In this document: piece by piece, positions 46,157 through 58,197 of the stretch
Position numbering within the stretch: the first letter of the stretch is position 1
Layout of the letters: every line of letters starts with the position of its first letter
Source of the DNA: Gautieria morchelliformis
Lineage: Eukaryota > Basidiomycota > Agaricomycetes > Gomphales > Gomphaceae
DNA: 64,000 bases
Assembly: GCA_015179125.1 (NCBI GenBank)
Contig: WHVA01000007.1
Coordinates: 434,001-498,000, forward strand
Reading direction: 5' to 3'
Notes under the pieces: model-generated
Told to the model about the DNA's origin: nothing
Seen by the model: the letters and a program-made list of their open reading frames with translations, nothing else
Database searches by the model: none
Position numbers and translations under genes: made by a program

Positions 46157-48076
46157 ATGTCCAACAATGTTGCCTTGCCAGCTGGGCAACGAACACATGC
46201 CAGCGTCTCACCCCATGGTGAGCACCACGACGACTACTTGAATGGTGCCGGTGCCACCTCAGGCAGCCAGAAAACCTCTGAGCCACCACCAAGCTACACT
46301 GTTACCGACGCTTTCCGCGAATTCGAACCGGACGTAAAGCACTCACTTCCCGAGCGTGAAGAGGTTGCTTCTTTCGCAGACAGTCCCACACAGTTGCCTT
46401 TCGACGATTTTATCGGGGGTTCTCTGAGGCGACACACCCAGCCCGTCTCACCACACCAGCAGCCAGAGTCTCTCGGTTCTCTGGTGGCTAATTCTCGCCT
46501 GGAAACCCAAACCGATTCTGATCATCGGGTTTTTCAAAACCCACACCCACCCCCACGGCCTGAACTGCCGCACACGCCGAGGTCTGCGCCCGACACAAGA
46601 AACATTCTGGGAAAGGTTTCCGAGACTGAAGAAGCTAATATGTATCGAGGGGTACTGCATGATGAAAGCCCGTTTGAAGCTGCCAGGAGGGCACAACGTA
46701 CAGCCGATCGAGATGCGACCAAGTCATCAGGTTCAAATGGGAAAGTGTTTACAACCGTGAGCCGAGTCAAAAGACATCAAGTTTTCATCGATGACAGTGT
46801 TTCTAGGGTCGTTTCCCCAGCATAAGGCCTGGAGAAATCATGCCAATGGATGCTATACGGGTACGTGCTCAGATGCCGTCTCAGCTCTGCCCGGTTGACA
46901 CTCCCGAAGCCAATCATGGGCCCGCCCTCTTTCTTTCCACCGATGGAAGCACCTCCTTTCCCTCCTACCGTGCACGCTCCCATACGACCCGCACATTTCC
47001 CGCCGAGCTTACACCCTACACCCGAGAATCCAGAGCTTGCTCGAGCACCGTCCCACCACCAGCCTCCTATGCCACAGGCTCCGCAGCCCTCTCGCTCACA
47101 CTCGCATACATCTTCGCCTGCTCGAACGCCGTCCCATGACCAGCGTCCTATACCACAGGCCCCGCAACCCACTCGCTCACATTCATACCATTCGCACCAG
47201 ACATCGCCTTCCCCGCATCAACCGGTTCATCCTGTGCCCCCCAGTCTCACTCCAGCCCATTCACATGGTCAGCCGCCCCGAGAACTCCTCCGATCACAGT
47301 CACAGTCGGTCATTCCGCATCCTCCTCCGCCACAACCTATCCGGGCCCATTCTGACCAGAATACACGGCCCCCTCATCCATTGCAGCAAGAATATACTAA
47401 TACCCCTCCTCCGTCGCGGCGGCATACGTTTATTGCCCGCGAAGGCGTTCCTCCCGGTCTGGCGCCAAACGGTCGCTACACCGTGCCCCAGCCACCTCCG
47501 CCAGTTCCGCATCATCAAGCCCCGCCCCCAGGTCCGCCTTCCCGGTCGCAATCCCAACATCAACCTCATCATCATACTCTCCCACGTTCTGCCCTTCGAG
47601 ACACGCGTCATCAGTCGCTTGCGGCTCCTGCTCCACTTCCTTCCCACGTACAGTTCGCTGCTCCTGTTCCCGCCCCTGTACGCCTTCCTTCGGAAAACAT
47701 TCGTACACCTCAGGCGCTCGGTATCGCGCACTCTCCCCCGACGTCGTCTGGGTCACCGCGCCCAGACAATTCGCGTCCGCCACGTTTGACGCCTAAACCA
47801 GTGATGCCACCCCTTCTTGCACCCCTCGTAGTGCAGGAACCCAACCTGGGACGGGTTGGACCAGGGCAACTGCAACGGTCAGCGTCTTCCGCCGTGATCG
47901 GGGCCGAGAAAGGAGGGTTTTTGGCCAAGACCAAAAGCATCCTGCGCAAGAGGTCTTCCGGTATTAGGACGCATGCAGATGGTGCCATTTCGTTTGCACC
48001 AACCATGCCGAATTTGACGGAGGAAAACAGTGCAGAAAGCAAGAAGCTGGCAAAGAGGCTGAGTAGGAAGAAATAG
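46157..48076 (+). CDS. Proline/serine/histidine-rich disordered protein
   Basis: Two open frames in the same phase (46157-46825 and to 48076) are best joined by one intron, perhaps 46757-46909 (GTGAGC...CGAAG), which keeps the frame. The N-terminal part contains PPPSYTVTDAF and a segment SETEEANMYRGVLHDESPFE. The C-terminal part is a long PPxP-rich, His-rich region (PQPPPPVPHHQAPPPGPPSR) with a basic end (ESKKLAKRLSRKK) that could be a nuclear signal. No domain is recognised; function unknown. The intron borders are uncertain. Confidence 0.55.
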
Positions 48077-49126
48077 GCTGGTCCGCTTCAAATCTTGACA
48101 ACAGTATTATATCTTGAGCTGTCGAATTTATTAGTCGGCTAACATTTAAGGACTACTGGTGGCTGGACTGTATCTGTTTTGTGGTAGAGCTGCTCTGGAG
48201 CATTACGCGGGAAGATTTTGGCAGCATTCTTTAGGTATACGGACAATATACCCCCAGTTGAATTCGGAATGGAAAAAAGGAGGGGAAAACAAACTTAGGA
48301 AGATGGCGGTAGGGACTATAGAAGAGAAATTCAACGGCAGTTACCAAAATAAGATGGGCGTGTGGGGCCAACGACTCGGAACACCGACGTTCGGAACCTG
48401 ATGGTAACAGCGCTGAAGCTTAAAGCTTAAAGCTTAAAGTCTGAATTCCCGTCAGCACTAAATGTGATCTCACTGACTCTGCTTATGTTTGGACAACTTT
48501 CGTTTCCTCCATATGGTATTGCCTCTATCGTACTCGGAAATTGCTGCTTGTTGTACGACTGGGCTGCCCATGATTACTACAGGATCCTTGGGCAACGTCG
48601 AGTCTCAGCGCTTGTACCTACAGGCGAATTAGCCCCCATGCATTTGGCAACCCTTGGGACAAGGCGGCAAAGCTTCAATTGTACTAATAGTATCGTTGCC
48701 AATTGTTCACATCGGCAAGGCAGGCGCTTCTGCCACGCTGTTGCGAAGCTACTGATGCGAGTCGCGGTGCCTGGTACGTAACATCACGCGTGCTTGTACT
48801 TATCGGCAATTCTTCCAGCTTGCTTGGCCTCGCTATTGTACTAACTGTATCGTTGACGAAATAACCGTTGCTCATAGTTCGTCGGCCTTTGCTATCGAAG
48901 CGCTCTGTGTAACACCATGTGGGAAGGGTATCCTACGAATTCATCCAGCTGCGCTTGACTTAGTACAAGCCTCGCTTCGAAACCCCACCGACAGCTTTGC
49001 TCAACGTCGTCTGGGTCCCGGTATTTCCTTGTTTTTCAGGCTTCTAGTTAGCTTCGACAGAGATCTATAAAACCTTCGTGATGAACCTCCAAGATACGAT
49101 CCGAGGCAATCACCTGCGGGGCCCTT
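48077..49126. other. Intergenic, no supported gene
   Basis: Holds a short tandem AGCTTAA array at about 48416-48438. Two loosely similar segments (near 48600-48700 and 48785-48860) share GCTTGTAC and TGTACTAA...GTATCGTTG blocks. No coding evidence. Confidence 0.45.
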
Positions 49127-49928
49127 ATGGATGTTCCACCCATACTCCCACTTGCAAAAGACAGCCTCGTGAATGTTTCCGGGAATGTTGCTATCATTGA
49201 TTGTGGCCGAAGATGGAACGAACTGACCGTTCACATATCGCCAACGTCCCCTGGTCCGATTGTAAGTTCTGTGTTATTGAGCCCAAGGCATGCCAGAGTT
49301 AACCGTTCTGTTCAAGACAATGATACTGCATTTCTCTCCTACAGATTGTGAGGTCACTGCCTTGCCTGGATGGCTCGCAAACTCTGACCAGTCCGGTGAC
49401 ACAGATTCGGACACCCAGCCTTCTTCTCCTTCGCTCGAGCATGCATCCTCAGCCTTCCAACCTGGCAAACCTTCCAATATCAAGACGTCCACGGCATTAG
49501 TCACGGCCTCAAACCCATACATACCCTCTCAAACAAACTTCAGGGTGACCCAACGTCTAGATACGGTATGGTTTTCATATACATTGCAATGGCGGGTGGC
49601 TCATACAAATTACTTGAAGTCTTCTATGGCAGCCAGAAGCACAGAGCCTATGACGACAGGGTCTGCGATGCAGCGCAGTAGCGATTTGCAGCCCACTGTC
49701 ACCCCGGTAACCAAGAATGCGACACAATTAGTAGGTATGAAACCTGGCAGTCAGAACCACAAGGTCAGCAAACATAAACGAGAGGGCAAACAGGAAACAC
49801 CGAGCACCTCACGCAAACGTCGCAAGGTGTGGGAAATTCCCAAAGAGGAATGGGATGTGTACTTCCGTCCCACTGGTTGGATTAGACCAGGTGATCGTCG
49901 TTATCGCAAAAGACCTGACCTCGCATGA
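49127..49928 (+). CDS. Hypothetical protein, weak gene model
   Basis: A first exon from ATG 49127 (MDVPPILPLAKDSLVNVSGN) could end at the good donor GTAAGT near 49262. The downstream open frame (to 49928) begins with serine/aspartate-rich sequence and ends in a strongly basic tail (KHKREGKQETPSTSRKRRK, then EEWDVYFRPTGWIRPGDRR). The phases of the obvious donor and acceptor do not join cleanly, so the model is incomplete. No family recognised. Confidence 0.3.
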
Positions 49929-51314
49929 CATTATGAAACATCGGAAATATATATTGCTTGTTGTTACTAGAGGGAGGGCCGGCGTGTGCCCGGCAGAACC
50001 CTTGCTCGCGATAGTATGTAAGAGTGAACACCGCCTCACCTCATGACGCAGGCCTCCGAGTCCCAATTGTGTACTGTACAGACATGTTTAAAGTTTTTTG
50101 CCCTTTTTTTTACAATTTTATCACACTTTTTTGGGATTGAGAAAGCTTTGAAAAACCTGAAATTTTATTGAAGTTTTTTATTATTATAAAAAACACTAAA
50201 AAAAATTGGACAATCTTTACAGTTTTTTGAACAATTTTAGACCAAAAAACTTTACTATGCCTCCAGTGAAACAGGGGTGTATGATACCGTTGTACTAACG
50301 GTGTCCCTACTGAACTGCCTAATGGAGACCTCCATAAAATTGCACAATCGATGGTCGTCGAGTCACAGGACTCCCTCATCTTTGCTAGACCACTGGCCTT
50401 ATATCTTGGGCTACTGTCATACATTTTGGGCTACCAAGCGGGAAGTTGGAATTCTACGATGCCCAAAATGTTTCGTTTCCTTAAATATCACGGACGGCAC
50501 AAGGAGTTGTCTCCCCTAGCGAACACCAGCTGTAGACCGACTTGGCCAGTTGTCCGAGCTCAAGATCTCACCGTATACACTGGCTGCTGACTCCCCTGGC
50601 AAATTGCCATCTTCATCCTCCGTATCGAGTATTGATCGTTCTAACCAGGTTTCCCCTTCACCATCTGGTCTTGAGCTTGACCGTCCCAACCTGCTACCCT
50701 CCATCAGCACGGGAGATTGCCTTTCCCAACCAATCACCTTCACTGTGTACATCAGATACTGACCGCCCCATGGAGTCCTTGCACCCTCCACCTCATGGCA
50801 ATCACTTTCTGGACCTGGTTACCCCCGTCAATCCTCCGACGGCGTCAGGGGAGTCTGATTGCTCGCACAGCATTGATTAACTGCTGGTAAGAAATCCACG
50901 TTTTCATTACTACAGAAAACCCACATACTGACCTCGTGACCTTCCCAGCATTTATTCACGGTCAAGGACTTCTTTTTATCCACGTATTTTGTTCGTGGAC
51001 AAATACGTGGACCAGGTATCGGTGGAAATTCCATGTATGCCGGATTTTACTTGGGATCTCCACGTAATATTATATCTGGGGATTTTCCCCGCAGTGAGTT
51101 ACAAACCTTATTCTACTATAAGCCTACAGTGTCCGAACCCCTATATTAGGCCCACATCTACACAGCCATTGCAGGACTTCGGCAATCAACATATACATCT
51201 CTACACTCAATTTCTACCACATCGAACAACAAAACAACATATGCAAGAAAGGGTTAAATCAGGCCAAACAAAAAACCAACCCTCCCCTCCCTTTCGTCGG
51301 AGTCGGGGAGACCA
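49929..51314. other. Interval without a firm gene
   Basis: An AT-rich, T-run-laden segment lies at 50085-50240. Serine/proline-rich short frames at 50542-50880 (SPGKLPSSSSVSSIDRSN) have no family resemblance or splice support. Nothing else recognised. Confidence 0.4.
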
Positions 51315-52877
51315 TTAATCGACGCCAACAAACCAGGGATCCAAGAGCAAGTCGTGGGCACTGGCTCGGTCCGCTGGATTGAGGCGCAAACACCTGCGCA
51401 TGAGAGTTGCTGTGGGAAGAATGTCCGCCTCATCCATGACTTCGTAACTTCAAAGAGAGAACTCATAAGGGTGGTCTATGAGCAGTGGGTTGGCCCTGAG
51501 ATTGCCTGTGAGAGAAATGTGTGCCGCAAGGGGTGATCAGAGGTAGGAAGTAGCATAGTGTCTAAGCTGGATAGGAAGGTATAGACATACATGTTGAATC
51601 AAAGTATTTGGCAGCCAGTGGGCTGACCGTCAGTTGCTCCGCACTGAAATCTTCACCCGTGTAGCATAGCATCGTGTACAAGTGATAGTTTGGTTCGTCG
51701 AGGTGATATTTTGGGTATGGCTTGTAGTTGAAGAGTGCTCGGCTGGTGACGAATTCAAAGACCTTAGAGGTGCATCCATTGATATGAGCCGTTGTCAACA
51801 GGAGAGAAGGGGCCTTACCAAGCATCCGAACGTCCATATATCCACCTTTTCATTCCATGGACCACCGATAAGAATTTCGGGAGGGCGAAGCGGATAAGCA
51901 GTGATTTCATCCGCTATCTGGTTGGTAATTGATTGAGCTGGGAGTCTATGAGCACGAATGGGCCCAGGAAGTTCTTTTAACTTGCCGCTGCCAAAGTCGG
52001 CCACCACATAAGTACACTGCGTAGCCTCTTCCGCAGTAGGTATTGGAAGCGGCTGTGAAACGGCAGCCTGGACCGTGCCATCAACAGACGCTTCCAGAGG
52101 ATGACGACGGGGTGGGTCGGACGCAAGGAGGCCTTCAACATCCACGGTGGACATGTGATTATTGAAGAAGATGTTGTCAAGCTTCAAATCAGTATGTACA
52201 ACGCCGGACCTGTGTGCATGGGCAATTCCACGAAGCATTTGCAGGAGAATACGTTTGGCAAGCTTGAACGGAAAGACTTGACCGTGCCTTTCGAAAAGAG
52301 ACTTTACGTCTCCACCAAGAACTGGGGTAACAAAGCACAAGTGCTCTCCTGCACTGCCTTTGCCAGGAATAGTAAAATGCGACAAGAGTTGGAGACAATG
52401 TGAAGAGGGAGGTGATGATACCAGCTTGAGAGCTTCCTGCTCCCAAATTCTACCTCTTCGCGCAAGAGATCAGTGCTATAACCTTTGAGAACTTTCACAG
52501 CGACAAATGAATTCTCCCTGCCAGACGTTTATGAGAAAAATAGGTGCTGAATGCTTTCTAGCACGAACTTTTGATCGCGAGCTAGCCAAGTGCTTGAATT
52601 CATCCCCCAGCCAAGCTTTCGCGCAATCACATCGGTTATCAGGACCAATTGGCTCTGAAAATTCGAGTTGAGGCCAGCCATACCCTTCCTCAGCTGGGAG
52701 ACCCAGCGGCTCTTTGACGAAGGTCAAGTCAACAACCGGTTTCCCAGTGGGGTCAACAGAGAAATGTTGATTGGTCGGATTTGGAGTAGTACTAGTGGTT
52801 GACATTGTTGACTTTGCAATGAGTGAAGATAGACGGTAGCTTTGATGCTTGATGCGAGAAAGGAGAAATAAGGCCAT
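51315..52877 (-). pseudogene. SRPK-like serine/threonine kinase with two lesions
   Basis: Kinase of the SR-protein-kinase-like group common in Agaricomycetes. The start is 52877 or 52805 (MSTTSTTPNPTNQH). Exon 1 ends at 52569 and exon 2 begins at 52517. Motifs: glycine loop KLGWGMNSSTWLARDQK, VAVKVLKGYSTDLL (Lys), GSAGEHLCFVTPVLGGDVKS, catalytic loop VVHTDLKLDNIFF, DFG region VVADFGSGK, and RPPEILIGGPWNEKVDIWTF. The C-terminal piece is MDEADILPTATLMRRCLRLN to DLLLDPWFVGVD. The frame breaks by one base near 52455-52465 between LLREE and WEQEALKL, and an in-frame TGA at 51450-51452 cuts the last 45 residues. Confidence 0.75.
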
Positions 52878-53716
52878 TACTCATTGGGGGATACCTACTT
52901 TTTGTTGCTGGAAAGTAAACACTACATTCTCTCCCAGGCCCACGATCGCACGAACCCTGCATAAACGCTGTGGTGTGCTTACATCATCATACACGTGTTT
53001 TGTGGGTTAGCCGAATATGCGGAAATAGCTGAGTTACTGTGTGAGTTCATCGACGGCAGGTAAATAGATCCAAAAAGGCAATCAATCTGTAATAATCTGT
53101 AGATGCGCTAAGAAATTTGCTTTTGATTGTCACTTCAGAAAAAACGTGTATTCTATAATGTGAACTCATGAATTCCTCATCCGGGCCACACACCTATTCA
53201 GATCCAAGTCACACCAAGCCTACGCACGCAAACATTATACTCACAACCCATTTACCTTAGTACACATACACGCAGCCCTTTTCATCATGGCCAGAATGTG
53301 CTCATTCTATTGAAAGCCCACTGATCAGGAAAAAAAGAGGGTGGTACTTAGCTTTATGTAGCGCACGTAGCACATTTAGTGCGGTAGCACCCCCCCCCCC
53401 CTGTCATGTAACCCTCCGTAGATGACCGCCTGTCGCTGTAGCCCTCCGTAGTGCGTGGTAGCACGCCAACACAGCCCTGTAGCGCTCTGTAGTCTCCAGA
53501 GGGCACACGCTACGGGGCACTAGAGCATCCACGTAGGGCTCCGTAGGGCTCCCCCCATGGCGGCGTGGGGTCCGTAGGTATGCCAATACAGCCTGTACAC
53601 TTGCATAGAATACCATCGCAGGGTTTTCAGACTGGTGTACACACGCAGTTGTAGTAGAATACTTGTATTCGGGCGATGTACCAATTACATGGGTCACAGG
53701 ATAGTTGACAGGCCAT
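52878..53716. other. Intergenic with short GTAG-motif repeats and a poly-C run
   Basis: No gene seen. A run of about 12-13 C lies near 53389-53401. From 53355 to 53580 the motifs CCGTAG, TGTAG and GGTAGCAC recur at short intervals, including the tandem CGTAGGGCTC at about 53532-53551. This lies in the 3' flank of the DUF6532 gene. Confidence 0.5.
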
Positions 53717-54715
53717 CTAACTATCCAACTCCTCGTCCTCATCGAGTGCCTGTGCGGCGCGAGCGAATTTGGCGGCATTGAAAGCCGGCTTTCGAGGGTT
53801 TGTGGGATGTTTGGGAATCCAGCATGCGCGCTGTAACAACATACAGGAGGTAAGATAATGGTATGAGCCAGTGCAGAAGAACGCACCGTCCGTGATCATG
53901 CATGCGCTGCTGGTGGCATGCCAGGGCCTGTCCTGACCTTTCACTGTACGTACGCCACGCCTCAAGGCTGCGGAGGTGTCGTCGGTATACCTCGGCATAT
54001 CCGACCTCAGTGAAATTGCTACCCTTGATGTGGATGCCAGAGGTCCACTGGTGAACTGCATAGTAGACCTAGTTGCATACCGTTGGACCGACAATGTGAT
54101 GACAGAAGGGTTTAGCACATACCGCTGTGAAAACTAAGGCGATGGTGGACTCGGGAATTGGGTTGAATGAAGCGCCATATATTATGCCGTCGGCTTTCTT
54201 TTTTTTAGGGAACCACTGCTCGAGCACAATGTCTTCGAGGATCTGGTGTTGATATATTCCAGTAGATGCCTCAACATCCTATGCCATGGATCAGTGACCG
54301 CTCGCATGATTAGTATAACGCACCTCATAAACGTAACCATCATCCTCCAGGAGTTGAGCGGCTAATGTCTTGTTATACTCAATTTGTCTAGGCTGCTGGC
54401 CATGCTTGAAGTTGTAATGTGATACAACTTTGGTGACAGCCTTGTCCTTGACCTGCCCTCGAATCGTCGATCCTCTGGCTGCTATCTAGAGAACGCATGG
54501 ATAATCATTGGAAATATGAGGCCCTGAAATAATTGGAAGTTCTTACCAGAGTAGTCAGATGCAGGGTTAGTGGGTGCACTTCCCCCTTGCGGTCACACGC
54601 ATTTTTCCAACATTCTTTGGCCCATTCCTCGCACTCATCCATGTCCGGAAATGCATTCTTGGTGCAAATGTGAACCTGAAGCTCTGTCATAGCCATAGTC
54701 AATATACTGTTTGCC
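53717..54715 (-). pseudogene. DUF6532-containing gene, 5' part cut off by an LTR
   Basis: Basidiomycete protein domain of unknown function. Exons: 54715-54547 (5' truncated), 54485-54324, 54278-54123, 54068 to about 53955, and about 53833-53717. Domain text: ICTKNAFPDMDECEEWAKEC, ARGSTIRGQVKDKAVTKVV, STGIYQHQILEDIVLEQWFP, GASFNPIPESTIALVFTA, WTSGIHIKGSNFTEVGYAEV and YRRHLRSLEAW. The end is AFNAAKFARAAQALDEDEEL. The open frame runs without a break into the family C LTR boundary at 54716, so upstream exons are displaced or lost. DUF6532 identity is from memory of the family. Confidence 0.65.
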
Positions 54716-54930
54716 TGTAAAGGATGTCGATCTTAAGACCTTGTATCACAAGGGCACAACAGAACTTGACCAATGAGTGGTATTCTGAATGCTACGTAGT
54801 GACAGGTAAGAGTAAGATGCGATGGGAACCACTGGCCAGTTCCCACGCATAAACTATACAGTGGGTCCCTAAGGGGCCCATTGGGATTATGTAATAACTA
54901 TTGTACATGTAGATACACAGGTTATTTACA
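54716..54930 (-). repeat. 3' LTR of Ty3 element C2
   Basis: 215 bp, TGTAAA...TTTACA, about 95% alike to the C1 LTR at 13646-13859. On the minus strand it is directly preceded by a purine tract AGAGGGAGAGGG (54931-54942), which marks it as a 3' LTR. Confidence 0.88.
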
Positions 54931-55455
54931 CCCTCTCCCTCTATAGACAACTATAGGGGTCAACTACGACTCATAGAGGTCATCCATGAGGGAGTCCTCT
55001 AGAGTGGCCGATACGATGACGTCGTCGTCGTACGGCCGGTGGAGCACGTGACTCCTCCGGGGGCACCTCCGCGTCATTGGTGGTGATGGGGTGAGGCGGG
55101 TCGGCCTCACCACTAGCGGCGGTATCTGCTTGGGCGATGAGGCCAGCGTCCTCGCGGAGCATGGCCTCGACGGCCGGGTCCTCAGTCTGAGGAGGGGGCC
55201 GGAAGCGCGCCAGCTCTTGATTGAGCTGAGCGTGAGTGAGGGGTCGCGGCACCGCGGCCCTCACATGGCTGGTCTCGATGACCTTTTGTTGGCCCTCGCG
55301 GGCGGCGGCACTGAATGCCGCGCCGGTGATGCTGCGTTGAACATAATGTTCAATGCGTGTCACTCGCTCGCGAGTGACCCCCGCGTGGCGGGCCAACCAT
55401 CTCGCAATCTCGGCGAGGGGGATGTCAGGGCCGGCTCGGCCCTCCACATGGAATG
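54931..55455 (-). pseudogene. C-terminal pol end of Ty3 element C2
   Basis: Minus-strand frame that ends at 54980, about 50 bp before the 3' LTR. It encodes an Ala/Arg/Glu-rich tail (DIPLAEIARWLARHAGVTRE, then RERVTRIEHYVQRSITGAAF, SHVRAAVPRPLTHAQLNQEL). Its position, just upstream of the purine tract and LTR, identifies it as the end of the family C polyprotein. It is cut upstream by the family A LTR at 55456. Confidence 0.6.
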
Positions 55456-55945
55456 TGTCAGGGGACACCCTGTTTTCCATTTCCAATTCCGACACCACAC
55501 CCAGTTCCGACTCCATTTCCGACCCCGCTTCCAGTTCCGATCCCATCTCCACTTCCACTTTCAGAAATGACTCCGCTTCTGGGAGAACTTCCACCAGTTC
55601 TGTTCGCCTTGCCAGTTCCACTCCAATTTCCGACTTCCGCTCTCGGAACAGTGTCGGAAATCAAGCGACTCGGGTAATAGGTGGCATCAAGGGTCAATCA
55701 AGGGTCAGGGAGGTCAGGAGGATGCAGGGTTGATGGCGGGTGCCAAGTGTTGTCCCTGGCTGCGCAGCGTAGTATAATACGGGCTCGCTGACATTGGGGG
55801 TCCTTAGACTTTTCTCTTTGGATTCCCCCTTGTCAGGTGAGAATCCCCTCTCTTGTATACTCTGTTCATTTATACATACTTTGGATTTCCCCTTGTCAGT
55901 TGTGTGGTAGTGTGATCTCCACAATCAGCCAGGGTTGCCCTTACA
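55456..55945 (+). repeat. 5' LTR of A2
   Basis: 490 bp, TGTCAGGGGACACC to TTGCCCTTACA. The U3 part is a TTCCNN hexamer array (55485-55620). A TATA-like TAGTATAATAC lies at about 55770. The 21-bp direct repeat TTTGGAT(T)CCCCTTGTCAG brackets a 60-bp segment in R/U5. Confidence 0.92.
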
Positions 55946-56012
55946 GCAGAAAAGTCTCTCCCCTAGAGGACCGGCGGTCGTACTGCGCATTGCATTCGCC
56001 ATAGGTGCGTTC

Positions 56013-56463
56013 TGTCAGGGGACACCCTGTTTTCCATTTCCAGTTCCGACTCCATTTCCAATTCCGACTCCATTTCCGACTCCGCTTTCGGAAATGATTC
56101 CACTCCTGGGAGAACTTCCACCAGTTCTATTCGCCTTGCCAGTTCCACTCCAATTTCCGACTTCCACCCTCGGAACAGTGTCGGAAATCAAGCGACTCAC
56201 GTAATAGGTGGCATCAAGGGTCGATCAAGGGTCAGGGAGGTGCAGGGTTGATGGCGGGTGCCAAGTGTTGTCCCTGGCTGCACAGCGTAGTATAATACGG
56301 GCTCACTGACATTGGGGGTCCTTAGACTTTTCTCTTTGGATTTCCCCTTGTCAGGTGAGAATCCCCTCTCTTGTATACTCTCTTCATTTATACGGACTTT
56401 GGATTTCCCCTTGTCAGTTGTGTGGTAGTGTGATCTCCACGACTAGCCAGGGTTGCCCTTACA
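56013..56463 (+). repeat. Solo LTR of family A nested in the A2 leader
   Basis: 451 bp LTR flanked by the duplication CGTTC at 56008-56012 and 56464-56468. Removing the LTR and one CGTTC restores the leader sequence seen in copy A1, which proves a later insertion followed by LTR-LTR recombination. Confidence 0.95.
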
Positions 56464-56588
56464 CGTTCGGAATCGGAGACAGCGACTCGGAGATCGCAAC
56501 CTCTTCCGTACACACAGCGTACGACAGCCCCTCTTCTTACGTCGAGCTCCCAACCCCAGAAATCCCATCCCATATTTCTCCTTCCGAC

Positions 56589-57763
56589 ATGGATCCGGAC
56601 GATCGTCTTCGGAATATGGAGGAGGAATTGACGCGGAACCGGATGAAGACCGACGCGATTGAAACAGCCTTACAAGCGATTTTGGCTAAGTTAGATATTC
56701 CACGAAGTGGTGGAAATGAAATGCTGGATGATCCAGATTTCGGAAAAGCAGAAGTAGCGGAAGAGAGGATGTCCGCGAAGTTAGCAAAGGTCAAACCCGC
56801 TACTCCGGCGGACTTTGACGGAGATCGGGAGAAGGGACGCGCATTCTTCAACACGTGCAGCATCTACTTCGCAATTGTCGGGGACCTCTTTCCGAATGAC
56901 CAGGCTCGGATCCACTGGGCATTGTCCTTTTTCAAGTCGAACCACACAGCCCGTTTTGCAAACAAGGTGATCCGACATGAAGCAAAGGGCAAGGGGAACT
57001 ACTTCCGGGACTGGGACGCCTTCGAGAAAACATTTTCCGACCAGTTCTGCCCGAAAAATGAGCAGCTCACAGCCCTCACGAAGCTCGAGGGGACCAGCTG
57101 GTACCAGGCCAAGGATCCGGTCAATGACTACATTGACCGCTTCCAGGAGCTCATTGACCTTGCGGAGTATGATGACGACAAGACGATCGTCATCAAATTC
57201 CGACGAGGGCTTGATCTGACACTCCAGAACCAAGTTGCGCTGCTTGGGGATGGAGCTCCGGATTTCGATGACCCGGAAGGGTGGTACCAAGCTGCGCGAA
57301 GGGTGTCCCGAAACAGGGAAGCAAACAAGGCCTTTGTGGAGACAAACCGGAGCATGACACGCAATTCCGCTTGTCCTACTCAACCCATGCAAAACCCCGG
57401 AAGTGCATTCATTCCCACACGGAAGGTATTTCCGATGGTTGTTCCGCCTGCTCCTATTAGGAACCCTAGCCCCCCTCCCTCGGAGAGTGGCCCTGCCCCA
57501 ATGGATGTTGACCGCATGCGCGGAAAAGGCCACGGAACCCATCCCCTGCTTCCGATGCCGACAACCAGGCCACTATGCCCACGAGTGCCCCCAAGCCTTT
57601 GACATCCGGCTTATGACCACAGAGGAGAAGCTTGAGCTCCTTCCAGAGTTCCTCGCACTCGCAGACATAAGCGGAGTGCCCACTGTGGAAGGAATTTCCA
57701 AAAATGCGGAACATGGTGCATCGAAAGTGGAAGATGCGTCGGATTTTGTGACGCGCAGCGGGT
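56589..57763 (+). pseudogene. Gag of chromovirus A2, frameshifted at the zinc knuckle
   Basis: About 95% identical to the A1 gag. The ATG at 56589 starts MDPDDRLRNMEEELTRN. A one-base gain near 57538, compared with A1, moves the frame so that the original frame ends at 57602. The CCHC knuckle (CFRCRQPGHYAHECP) and the C-terminal FLALADISGVPTVE continue in the next frame to 57763. Confidence 0.9.
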
Positions 57764-58196
57764 GAGATGTGTGCCCCTGCTGCCTGTACATAACTGGTTT
57801 GCCTGTCTTGAAGTAGAGAATGAAAAGCCCCCACACCCCTCGCTTTGTACAGACCCACCGGATAAAGTCACACAAAACCCAAATCCGACACCCCATCCAT
57901 CCCGCATCCGCCCCTGGGAGAGACGCCTCCCGAAGCGCTATGTTGTTGCTGCCACCCCTGGCCCCAAGTCACTAGTCATTAAAGTGGAGATCCAAACGAC
58001 CGATACGGCGGAAGTCAAATCCGGACCCGCCCTTGTTGATTGCGGGGCCACTGGTCAGTTTATGGACCGGGACTATGTGGAACGGAACCGACTGGCCACG
58101 CGGAAGTTGCAACGTGCAATCCCGGTGTTCAATGTGGATGGAAGTCCCAATGAGGCAGGGTCCATCACGGAGATAGTAGACACAATTCTCCGCTGA
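57764..58196 (+). pseudogene. Aspartic protease region of chromovirus A2
   Basis: After a variable linker, ALVDCGATGQFMDRDYV provides the D-x-G active site (Asp-Cys-Gly) of the retropepsin. The frame closes with TGA at 58194-58196. The homology resumes one frame over from 58198 with GHTERTSFAVTSLGKQD, so a small indel separates protease from reverse transcriptase. Confidence 0.8.
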
Positions 58197-58197
58197 T

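Noticed and set aside
54716..54930. Solo LTR with target duplication
   Set aside because: The flanks TTGCC and CCCTC do not match, and a purine tract plus pol tail adjoin it, so it is the 3' LTR of C2.
55353..55733. Free-standing Ser-rich gene over the A2 5' LTR
   Set aside because: It is the U3 hexamer array and LTR read in one phase; treated as the integrase tail question instead.
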